DNA of 64,000 nt from Filosporella fistucella (lineage: Eukaryota; Ascomycota; Leotiomycetes; Helotiales), in assembly GCA_030077755.1 (NCBI GenBank), contig JAQJZZ010000010.1, positions 620,001-684,000 of the forward strand, given 5' to 3'. Below are positions 33,250 to 43,854 of the stretch, one piece after another. Each line of letters begins with the position of its first letter. Position 1 is the stretch's first letter. The translations under genes and the position numbers were made by a program. Under the pieces are notes generated by a model that was given only the letters and a program-made list of their open reading frames with translations, was not told the origin of the DNA and searched no databases.

Positions 33250-35033
33250 CCGGACTTCAAAGTGAATTGCTCTGTTCCCGTGGCAAACTCAAGATATGTA
33301 TCGTCGACCAATCTCCGCGGGACTTTGAATATCCTCTGGAGTTGTTTGTCTCTTCTCCTACTATGCACTTGTTCAATTCTTCGCCCGAATCTACCCATGC
33401 CAATTCATCCACAAACACCAATGCAAAAGTTTCTTTTATCCTTGCTACAAATCATGGTGTAAAATCAAACTAATGGTCCTGGCCCTTTTAGCTCCAAAAA
33501 TATTTCTTGGGCTTGCCTATGCGGACTTTGTCGAAGCGAGATTGAATTGCGTCAAGACTTCACAATCATCCAACGAAGACCAAACTTACTGGTCGATAGA
33601 GGGAGCTTATTTCGAAAATATGGGTGGCTTCGTCACTGATTTTCGCAATTGTCAGAGCACCGAGCGAGTGGAAAACATGAGAACCAGTCCAGTGGCAATT
33701 ATTGAGTCGAATATTGTCCATGAGGAAACCCAGCCATTGAGTCCGATTGAATCCAGAGAGACCATCCATCAGGCTTTAGAAGACAATTCCACTCATAAAA
33801 ATATCCATTATGATAAGCCAGAACCACAAACTGCTGCCCTGCCAAGAAAACGAGGATCAGCAAATTGGGAAGTCTTAGAGAAGCAGGATATCAAGGCTAG
33901 TGCTATCCAGAGCGCTGAAGAGCCACATGAACAGACCTTCTCAGCCTTTCATTTTCGGCAACTAGATGCTGAGGGGTGGATATGGGAAGACTACGACAAA
34001 GAGGCAGAAATTCTGGATCGAAAGTATTCTTTGACAGCATTAGCGCGTCAATGGTGAACAGCCCCATGGAAAACTGGCAAGGTAGAATGGCAGACCAACG
34101 AAACCAACAGAGCATCAATTAGAGAGGCATTACTAGTGGCTCCGGAGTACTACGGACCAATTCTGGATGCGCATAAGTATTTTTCACTTGCGAACTTGCA
34201 AGGCAATGTCTAGTACTTATCCACACGCCAGCTACAATATTGCCACTCTGTAGGACTCGTTCCAAAACTTGAAACCAGACACGACAATGAAATACAAGAC
34301 AAGGACAAAGGAGGCAGCATCGTTACAGTTCTGGCGATTGTACAAATTATATGGCTCGCCGTGCAGTTATTGGTTCGAGTGATTCGGGGAATTCCATCTG
34401 TACAGCTGGGGGAACGACTTTGTCTTATGGTGCGTGCAGCTTTATCATTTACTTGCTTCATTTGAAGAAACCCAAAGATGCACAGACGCCTATATATATC
34501 CCAGCGGAAAGATATCCATCTTCACAAGAAATGCTCGCGGTAGGTTTCACCCGCTTCCGGCGAATCTTCGACTGGCGAAGCATTGGTATCGCAATTGCTC
34601 GCACACCACTTTCTTGGCTACATAACCAGACTCCATGGCTTGCAAATGATTCCCTCTACTTGTATCGCAGCGACAAACTATTCATTGACGTGGCATTTGG
34701 CAGTGTGATACTTGGTGGAATCCACTGTGCGGCCTGGAATTCAAACTTTCCCAATGCAACTGAGCGACTTCTGTGGAGTATCTGCTCGATCGTGACGGCA
34801 GCAATACCACTGATCATCACGACAATTTATGTTTAGGCTCGAGGTTTGAGGTCCGAGGATGGGACCCACAACCCCTAATTATGTCGATAGAAACGATAAG
34901 TATAATAATTCTAATGCTCTTTTCTGCTGGGGCACGAATCTACGTTGTTGTTGAGTCGCTACAGACGTTGTCCTTCCAGCCAGGGGAAGCTTTCATATCC
35001 ACCTGGACATCGTCAATACCACACATTGGATAA
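33250..35033 (+). pseudogene. Multi-pass fungal membrane protein pseudogene
   Basis: Remains of an uncharacterised fungal multi-pass membrane protein family that I know from recurring blocks rather than by function. In order: SSTNLRGTLNILWSCLSLLL near 33290, ALLAPKIFLGLAYADF at 33480, ENMGGFVTDF at 33622, KDKGGSIVTVLAIVQIIWLA near 34300, KKPKDAQTPIYIPAE at 34468, GGIHCAAWNSNFPNATERLL at 34710, and the C-terminus ARIYVVVESLQTLSFQPGEA...SSIPHIG at 34935-35033. Reading through these needs frames 1, 2, 1 and 0 in turn (shifts near 33460, 34435 and 34835). It also passes in-frame stops TGA at 34055 and TAG at 34211. No plausible introns remove all the lesions. It lies between the two secreted paralogues. 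Confidence 0.75.
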
Positions 35034-36487
35034 CATAGTGTCACAGATAATGAGTGGATTATCTGTTATATACATCCAGTCAACTGGTGAGGAGGGGCGA
35101 GAGAAAGATTTATGATCTGAGTCCAATGATTCCATACTCTTCAACTGGTCAACGATATAGACTTTAGATTCTGCGCACTAAAACATACAAAATTGAATTC
35201 GATTTGGACAGTGTTTTCGACTCATCGAAATCATTTCCAGGTAGATAAATTTGATGGGATCTTGCAAGAGACAATCTGACGAGCAAGCAAATCATATTCT
35301 CCGCAATTGAATTGAGGATTTCGTTATTCAAACACAAATTGCACTTTCTTTTTTAGTCATCGTATAGACTAATAGTTCTCACGTCTTGAACCTTTACTTG
35401 ACAAGGTCATTCACGACTTGCTCGTGCCACTAAGGTATTCCAGACCTATAGAAAGGTACTCTCGGAATTAATGTTCCATGGCCTAAGCGAATGCACATCA
35501 TATCAAACGATTCGAAGAATTTCTCAGATTTTGTTAAGGAAGATACCGTTTTGACGTAAAAAATTATACACGGCACAGGTAGAACTGAGAATAACCCCCC
35601 CTGATTTAGCCGAGCCCTGCCTGCATTCTCTCTCCCGTCGTGTATCTAGATCTGGTCAACGCCGCTCCCGTGCCGCAGAGCCACATCTCGATACTACATA
35701 TATTACCACCGATTGAAGACTCGGCACTGCATGTATGCTTCGTGAAAATATGGGATTCTGCCTCGAGGTAAGTACATAGATTGTTTGCAGGCCGAAGCGT
35801 TCTTTTTTTTTTCTACGAACAACCGGCCATCAGAGATTCTGCAAATGGGCTGGAATGCCTGACGGGCGGCCAAAGTTTGAGATACGTGGAAAATTTTCAC
35901 ATTCCGATGATTTCATTTTCTTAATCTGCAAGGCCTATACAATCACATGTTGAACTGATGAAAGTTTTCTCGTCCCTCTGCTATCCGTGTCTCCACAAGT
36001 GAGGAAATACAACTCTGTAGTTATTGTGCACAGTTCATATTTCAACATCCTTATCTCGGTGCTCAGTGCTCAAGAACTCAGAAAATCTAATACAACTACC
36101 CTCCTCACCTGAAATTCTCATACATCTCACCCAATCCTATCTTTTTGCACCCATTTTCAAAAGTTTCCCTTCACTTATCACTCCCAACGTAGAATTTCAT
36201 GCGTATAATTTAATCGCCCATAAAACAAGCGCATACCTCCTCATCAAGCAATGTACCCTTCCTTATCCGGGTAATTTGTTTCTAGATTAGTACATGGTAC
36301 TTGTACATAAGTTCTAAGCTCTGCATCCCCATGATTCTGCCTTGTACATACTGCGGCGGAGAAGGATAATATAAATGCAATCAAGAATGGAGCTTTCTAA
36401 GACCTGTTGGACAGTCAGATTGTATAGGGTTCGGAAGATTTGAAAGGCAGAGGCATTTTTTCAGTCCCTGGCGGAGGATCGTTGATG
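35034..36487. other. Intergenic, nothing recognised
   Basis: Only frames under 90 codons, no domain, no RNA gene seen. The right end is the promoter of the secreted protein gene at 36585. Confidence 0.55.
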
Positions 36488-36498
36488 GATATATAAGA
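36488..36498 (+). promoter_or_regulatory. TATA box of secreted paralogue 2
   Basis: GATATATAAGA about 90 bp before the start codon at 36585, a normal fungal TATA position. Confidence 0.5.
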
Positions 36499-36584
36499 CT
36501 TCAACTTTCCCCTCATGAGGGTTAGAATATCTACAAGCTCACATCCTCCAATTCCCGCTATATCATCTCCCACAAAATCTCAAC

Positions 36585-37103
36585 ATGCTTCTCCCACTCC
36601 AAGCCCTAGCATTCATCCTCCTCCTCCCAGCCACCAGCGCAGAATTCAACTACCGTCGCTGTAAATCTCCCCAATCCCCCTCGCTTATACATCCCCAGAT
36701 CCACCTAATTAACGCTCAACTAGATAATCCCTATAACTGCGACCACTCCAACGCCCCCGACACAACAAGACCACCTAACAATGCCCCAGCGTAAGTCTGT
36801 CCCTCTCCCCCAATATCCAAACAAAACTGAAACGCATAGCGCCGTTGGTCTCAACAATATGTGCTACAACTCCGGTACATTCGAGACACGCCGTCTAGAG
36901 ACCGATAGATCTGTTCGAATTAAACTTTTCTGTCATGAAAACTGCAAAGGTGACGACAAGTCCATAGATTATGATCACGGGACTTGTTTTGCTCCGCCGA
37001 AAGGGTATGTCCCTCTTTCTCTCGCTCCCTCTTTCGGTTGGTATGTGTTAGCGGTTTGAGCTAATGTTCTTTTGGGATCAGATGCGCAATTGGGTCGTGG
37101 TAA
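36585..37103 (+). CDS. Small secreted cysteine-rich protein, paralogue 2
   Basis: Exons 36585-36660, 36724-36790, 36840-37004 and 37082-37103; about 109 aa. The signal peptide MLLPLQALAFILLLPATSA is followed by YNPYNCDH, a PPNNAP linker, FETRRLETDRSVRIKLFC, ENCKGDDKS, HGTCFAPPKG and CAIGSW. Six mature cysteines match six of the eight in paralogue 1. The last codons are TGG TAA; the same TG|GTAAGT also forms a consensus donor. Splicing it to the acceptor at 37151 would instead end in Leu-Val-Trp at 37164. Either way this copy lacks the two-cysteine tail of paralogue 1. Preceded by a TATA box. Likely extracellular; role unknown. Confidence 0.82.
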
Positions 37104-37164
37104 GTTTGCAGCTAGTGAAGTATTTTTGAATCCTATTCTAATCTCATCTAGGCTTGTGTGGTAA

Positions 37165-38161
37165 AGTCAAGGCGAATTGCAGTTGAAATCGAGTAAGAAA
37201 TTTGAGCCGAGGAGGGTTTCTTAATAGATTATGTTTCTAGTTTAAATCCTTTCTGTGAAGATTTTGATGTGTTCGAGATGCCTAGTTTGAGATGCCTAGT
37301 TTGAGATACCAAAATCAAGATACATAAAAAAGTTATTAACCAATTCTCTTATCCTCCTTTATTTTATAGCTATATACTTGGTAACCTAGGACTACATAGT
37401 ATAAGCAATACCATCAAGCTACACGCCTCAACTAGCTTATTTTCTCTATTTAACCTTTCTTATTATATAACCAAGAGCTTAATTCCGATATAGAAATGAA
37501 GTTGAGTATTACTTCTCTACTTTCCTCTCTGTTTTCAGCGCTGTACATAGTCTCCTTGGTATAAGCAATAATACCAAATTACAAGTCTTATATATACCTA
37601 CTAACATCTTTCCTCCGCCCAACCCCTCTTTCAAAACCTCTTATCCACCCAAGCCCAATCTCTATATATACAAAAATCCCAATATTAGTCAAAACATCCT
37701 TCATCTTTCTCCTCGCTATATCCCTGCTCTTGAACACAGTAAATAAAGTGCCAACAACAATCGAATCAGATACTAACATAGGTATAGATACTTGCAGAAC
37801 GTAGGATATTGTACTTGAAAATTAAAAGGCCAATGAGTATTAGAAGTTGTAGCTCAATATGAGTATTATCAGATTAAGTACCATTATAAATAGGTAGGTA
37901 TGTAGCTATTTTCTCTCTCTCTATCTCTCTCTCTGTCGAGAGTTGAGGAGATTTTAAAAGGAAAACAACGTAGGTGTTCAATATGCACCTGGTATCATTC
38001 ATGAACCCTTTCATCCTCCTTCCCTTGCGCCCCTTTATGACTCCATCTCGCATTTGACCCATCTTGCATGTCAAAGGAACAATTCATCCCTCATTTCCCA
38101 TCAGACTTCCGAACCAGACTCCTTCGTCCCAAGAACTTAAACCCCTTCCCAACGCCTCCAA
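37165..38161. other. AT-rich intergenic stretch with CT-repeat
   Basis: No gene supported. Sequence is AT-rich around 37320-37600, with a partially repeated phrase (TATAAGCAATA near 37400 and 37562) and a CT-rich simple tract at about 37911-37934. Confidence 0.5.
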
Positions 38162-39754
38162 TTACACAACCCTCCCACCAGGACCCCCAGGTCCCGGGCC
38201 CGGATTCCCTTGCAGAGCACTATACCTAGGCGCCGCACCTTTCTCATCCAAGCCCGGTGCATTAACATCCGTAACGCCGGAGTATTCTCTCCTCGGCCCA
38301 TCAACAGGTGTAATATCTTCCGCCATCGCGTCTTCATAGCTAGGCGGTGCGTCGTCAGGAGAAGGCCCGTTAGGACCGACTTGGGGAGGATAAAGATCTG
38401 ATTGTGGTTGTGGTTGAGCCTGAGCCTGGGGACGAGTCGGGATGGAGGGAGCGCTGGGACGGGCGGCCATGGCTTCGAGAAGGGAGGTGGGTGGGGAGAT
38501 GCCTGAGTAGATCTCGATTTGGAAACGGAGAGGCAGGGTGATGGTTTGAGGCTGGGTGTGTTAGTCTGTTTTTCAGAGTACAGATTTGATGCGGATAAGG
38601 ATGGGGTAGATCACCTGTATATCGCCGGGAACACCATAGCCTAATCCAACTCTCACTTCTAACTCATACCGTCTCGTCAGATTACAAGTAGCAAATGAAG
38701 GAGCCACTGTATTCGGCAACTTGATCTGATCCCATATCGACGAATCAACCACCGTTTCCGTCCTCAACGCATCACTTGGCGAACCTATTGGTATACTGAG
38801 ATTATTCGCACTAACCAGTACCCAAGAATTATTCTCCGTCCTCATAACATCTTGAGCCCTAACTTCCGTAGCTCCAAACAAAAGAACTTGTAACGAGATC
38901 AAGAAGATATGTTCAGGGCTCTCGTTCAGTTTCCGAGCTATGATCCGGAGTGGTATCGGTTCATTGCAAGTCAATATTGCTGGACTAGGTAATCGGGCAT
39001 CAATCTCTCCTTTCGGCGCTATATCAGACAGAGGAGCAGGTTTTTTCTTGAACATAGCTGATTTCTTCGCATACGGCGCTAATCCCGCCTGGAAAGCATA
39101 TGGGCGTCTAGCATAGACTTCGTTCTCCGTCTTTGGCGGCCTGGGGGGCTCAATAGGCATAAAGCGGAACCCAACAGCAGATCTCCGATTCTCTTTGAAC
39201 AGAGAAGGTCTCTGCACTGTGACCTTGACATAGTATCTAATCTCTGCTTCTCCAGGGAATCCAGTCAGCGAAGGTGGTAGCGTCCTCTTCACATGTCGAT
39301 ATTGCATCTGCTGCATAGCACTCAATCCGAATCCTCCAAACCCTGGTCCAACAGCCTGCGGCTCCGCACATCCATTATTGAATGGAATCTTCATACGAAA
39401 CGGATACTCATGCTGTCCAGCTCTCAACGTATACGCCGCGCCCATGGCCCCAGAATCCGTACTCGGAAACACCTGCGCGACTTTGTACAAGATCTTATGA
39501 TTCTCCATCGCGATACCCTGTCTCTGATTCTGTCTCTGGGCATAGAGCTGCTGTCCCTGCTGTCCCATAGGCCGCATCAGCACAGTCCTGCTTTCTCCTT
39601 CCAGCTTGACCACGATGGCGGATACATTTTCGTCGCTGGTGAGACTGAGCACGATACGGCCGGATATGAAATCGAGGTTCGTGTAGAAGGTGTGCGGATC
39701 GTCGAGGATGATACGGACGGACATTTTGGGGAGAGAGAGGACAGATTGGGGCAT
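38162..39754 (-). CDS. Alpha-arrestin-like protein with PPxY motif
   Basis: Probable arrestin-fold trafficking adaptor that would recruit a Nedd4/Rsp5-type ubiquitin ligase to membrane proteins. Exons 38615-39754 and 38162-38551 (intron GTGATC...CCCAG, phase 0); 509 aa. The N-domain begins SVRIILDDPHTFYTNLDFISGRIVL with the typical GESRT strand and EYPFRMKIPF; the C-domain follows LSDIAPKGEIDARL and runs to TLPLRFQIEIYSG. The C-terminal tail is Pro/Gln-rich and disordered with APPSYEDAM, a PPxY WW-binding motif. The start chosen is ATG 39754; ATG 39724 (MSVRIIL) is nearly as good. It sits downstream of an MFS transporter on the same strand. Confidence 0.82.
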
Positions 39755-40495
39755 GGAAGGTCGAAGGGGCAGGAGAGGCGTGTATATCTCCTCTTTTGAA
39801 TCAATCACACTCGTTCGGTTTTATCGGAAGTGCAGACGACGATCACAGGGCTGCGAACTCAGCCTCCCCAGCGCAGAAGCCTAGTAGAAGTCCACGCAAG
39901 CGTTTGTTGACTTGGCGTAACAGGAGTGATATTTTGGGCGGTTGTGCAATCGGTATTCATAGCGAAAAGCCCATGGCGCAAAGAGGCTGTGAAGATATCT
40001 TGCGCAGATGGTTTTTGCGAGGCATGGTGGGATGGGGATGTTGTTGCAGGGTCTATGTCATCGCGGCAAGGTTGCCGGTGCCCCTGCAAGCCACTGAGAG
40101 CCTATTTCTTAAGTGTCTAGGAGTTAATTGGCATGCTTTACGCACTTATCTTGGTTTCCGCGTACTTTGTTGGACCGCAGTTTTCCCAATTGTCTAATGT
40201 ACTTCTTCACTTCGTGTTATGAGCTGATTCTTGAAGGATTTAGGTCAAGCAGAGACGTTTCCCATCACTTGTTGTTTCAATATGCGGGGAATTTCGACAG
40301 TGCCTCATTGTCACCTCCGAGTTCAGCTGTTCAAGGTACATACACAGGGGTTAAGTAACACTGCAGCATGCATCAAGACGTTTCAATAATTCTCAGTTTT
40401 TTATCCAACAAAGCTCCATTATGTGGAGGGTATCAATATCCCATCATTAATCCTGTTCGTCTCTCTAATTCCCAGATAAGGTGTATGCCCACTTT
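39755..40495. other. Intergenic, arrestin promoter and transporter 3' end
   Basis: No gene seen. A 133-codon plus-strand frame (39796-40197) has no recognisable content. A CATTTAATT-poor, mixed-composition stretch. Confidence 0.5.
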
Positions 40496-42401
40496 CTACA
40501 ACATCTGCTTGCCTCTCGTCTCAATTGGAAATGCGAGCATTGCTAAGAATGCTGCTAAAAAGAGACCACCACTAACAAAGACTGGTGCATTAGGATTGGC
40601 ATCTGGAATATTGGCTGCGATGATAGGAGCGCAAAGTCCTGCAATACGGTTCAAGCAACTGGAAATGCCTGTACCAGTCCCACGATTTGGTGCTGGGAAG
40701 ACCTCAGGAGTGTAGGCACTGCATCAATTAGTAAGATTGGCGCCGTATAATCAGAAAGAGGGATAACTTACTATAAGACTCCATACATGATGTTTTGGAA
40801 GAATGCTTCAAGTGAAGAAAAGGTAAGTTGGTAGTTCGAGTCGGCAGAAATGGTGAAGAGGAAAAGGAAAATGCCTGAAAGCATAGTCGAGAAAGCCATG
40901 GTTCCTTTACGTCCAATATACTTGATATCAACAGTATAGCAAGCGATGATAGATCCTGGGACACCAACAACCGAAGTGATGGCATAGTTGCGGTATGTGA
41001 TGTAGCTGCTGACAGTCTCTCCTGATGCGTTCTTACCCTTGGCGAGATATTGAGGCAAGAAAGCATTGAAGAGAGGATATCCCATTCCAATTGTGAGCCA
41101 GCAGAACCATAGAAGGACAGTTGTCCAACCAAGTTTCTTCTCGGCAAACAATGGACCAATTCGATCACCCGAGAACGAGGAGAATTTACGCTTAAGAATT
41201 TCTCCAGTTGACAAAGTGGCATCAGCGGTCTCTTCAGGACGACCACCAATCTCGTTGAGGATGTCTTCGGTGAGCCATGTGGTGGTCTTATTCTTGTATG
41301 CCATCCCATGAACGACAGCCACTGCTTCAGCTTGGCGACCTCTTGAGAGCAAGAATTTGGGAGACTCGTAAAGATGGAAGAGGAGGAACCGGGATAAGAA
41401 CATGACGAACGTCATTGCACCCATGGTATAGACAAAATATCTCCATCCCTCATTAATAGCATAATTGCCACCTAGGAAGGCCCAAGCAATCAATGAAGCT
41501 ACCAATTGTCCGACTGGCCACCAGACGGATAGTAGGGTAAGAAGACCACCAGATGCATTTGGAAGGAATTCGAGGAACAATGCGCCATCAACTGGAAGAT
41601 TGCCTCCAACCCCGACACCAAGAGCGGCGAAAAGACCACATGCTCCAATCCAGTTTGGGGCTGCACCAGCTGCAATGCCGAATACACCTGCGATCAACAA
41701 GGTGCAGTTGAAAGCAAGTCGACGACCCATAATATCAGAGCCCACGCCCCAGAAAGATGCACCGATACAGAGACCAATGAACAGAGAACATGTAGTATAT
41801 CTGACTTGAGTTTCAGAAATACCGAACTCAGCACTCAATGACGGTAACGTCAAAGCCACACCCTGAAGCCAGAGGCTAGTATAATCAGTACATGTCACAC
41901 AAGTTATCGAGGATTCAATCTTACTTATCAGCAAACCAACCAAATCCACAGAGCACAAAGAGCTCCCAATTATACTTTCCCATTCCAATATCTTGAATGG
42001 CCTTGTTGATGATCTTACTCTTCACTACGCACCGTCAGCACACACACAAAGCATCAAAAACTCTACTCACGATCATAGACAGTATCATGACCACCAGAGC
42101 TCAGATCCTCCATCACCTCCGCTCTGAGGCCCTCAATAGTATAAGGATTGTAATTCCTACTACTCGTTCGAATCACCCCCTCTTCACCGTCATCACTCCC
42201 CTTCTCTGTACCCTCTTTCTTCGCAATCTCATAGCTGGGAGGCGTGCCATCAGTAGCAGGCAGATTCTCTTGCGAGCGTCTGCGCTCGTACTCCGCGATG
42301 ACGATGGGATGGCGTGCTGCTTGCGAGAGGGGGACAAGGACGCCTTGGAAATCGTCGACTGAGTCTTTCTTGCCCGGTTTGGTGATACCGAGGAATTTCA
42401 T
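40496..42401 (-). CDS. MFS transporter, sugar-porter/SVOP-like
   Basis: Plasma-membrane or vacuolar 12-helix major facilitator; substrate unknown. Exons 42071-42401, 41925-42024, 40772-41875 and 40496-40718, all frame-consistent; 585 aa. A long hydrophilic N-terminus (about 125 residues) contains TPPSYEIA, a PPxY motif. Then IQDIGMGKYNWELFVLCGFGWFAD (first helix), the loop-2 motif GSDIMGRRLAF, GVGVGGNLPVDGALFLEFLP in helix 4, WRYFVYTMGA, YESPKFLLSRGR before the central loop, and YTPEVFPAPNRGTGTGISS in helix 10-11, the layout of the SVOP/sugar-porter branch. The C-terminus ends LPIETRGKQML. Candidate cargo for the neighbouring arrestin is speculation. Confidence 0.9.
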
Positions 42402-43854
42402 GGTTGCGGTTGTGCGCGTGCTGTGTGCTGTGGATTGAGTAATGAGCCGTCACGTTTGCTGATGCTGTATGGACTTTGGTGCTTTGGTTGCTGAATATTG
42501 CACTGATTTGTCGAAATCCGGGAAATGCTGTGGTGCTTTGGTGGTGTTGTCCAGGTATATACAGCTGCGTTGCTTTTGGAATGGCGAAATCACCTTTTCC
42601 TCCAGAATATTGTTGATGTGGCCGTTGAATATGGACGGAGGTAACTAGTACAGCTGCTATGGTATGCCGGTTTTTCGTAGTCGAACACACTTCACACTTC
42701 ACAGTGATCGAAGCACGCTTGTTGAGATAGATAATAGATTATTGTAGACTGCTGAAAATAACGGTCTTAACTGTCTTGCTGAGTGACAATAATCAAGAGT
42801 ATCGATATCTAGGAAGGGTAGCTACTGCCTTTCTGTTTTCAAGCCTCAAGACGTTAAGAAGCAGGAAATAAGGAATTGGCGTGCTGGGCTGCGAGAAAAG
42901 TTATCAGAGAGTAAGGGCAAAAGCAATCTGAAGCCTCGTACAAGAAACACAAGAGAAAAGCTTCTTGAGGTCTAACCAAGAAAATCCCACCTAAGTTATA
43001 CTCTAACCGTATAACCATCACCTGATAGACCCTCTTACCTACTATCCCGCATCCCGTATGGCCATCTCACAAGTGTCCTATCCAAGTAGAGTCGTCCATA
43101 TCTCGGGTCTTCTAGCAGGCACCGCTTGCTTGGGATACGCGGTGCAAGCCAAAAATTTGCCCTGGATCAGCATGGCAGTGGAAAGGTTAGGCTGAGTGAC
43201 GTATATAGCGGTTGAGACAGTCGCGCATTGCGGGGTCCATCTGAGCGATTGGCGAATTGCGCTGAGCCTTGGCGGATTGCTCTGTTAGGTAATTGAAAGT
43301 CAACTGGGATGAGAAAATCCTTCAGCAGAAATTTTGACACTTAATTATGACTATCGATATCCGAGGATCCAAATTAACTGTGGGATATGGCGGCAATACG
43401 GCATCGTTCGCACTATCTTACCGGTTCTGGGAAAAGGGTCTTGTGGGAATGATGGGGATGGGGGAGGGCATTCGAAATTCTGGAGAGCAACTGGACGAGT
43501 TCAGAGCAGAGCACATATTGCAAGCATGTGAATACGTCAAACATTGTGGTATTGTGTTATAGTCATATAGCTACAAAAAGGCTGCAGAGCTTCGCTAGAA
43601 AGGCCATCTTCCATCGTCATCTCATCTCGTCTCATCTTCATCCATCTCCCCTTCCTCCCAATATCCCCAAGTTTTCAGACTTGCAACCCAGGTGCAAGCC
43701 TGGAATGATATGATCCATGTAAACGCTTATGTAACCCACGAGAATTTGTTACTCGAGAAAAAATTAAAGAGATAATGAAATGTGCATGCTTGCGTGGTGT
43801 GAGGTGGAATTATGCACAGGGAATATAAGTTAGCTCTCAGAGCCTGTTCCGACC
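42402..43854. other. Intergenic, transporter promoter and BOI-like 3' end
   Basis: No supportable gene. A 71-codon frame at 43347-43562 (plus) starts with ATG but matches nothing. A pyrimidine-rich stretch lies at 43600-43680. Confidence 0.5.

Noticed and set aside
41465..41809. 114-codon plus-strand frame inside the transporter gene
   Set aside because: It is the reverse complement of conserved transporter coding sequence.
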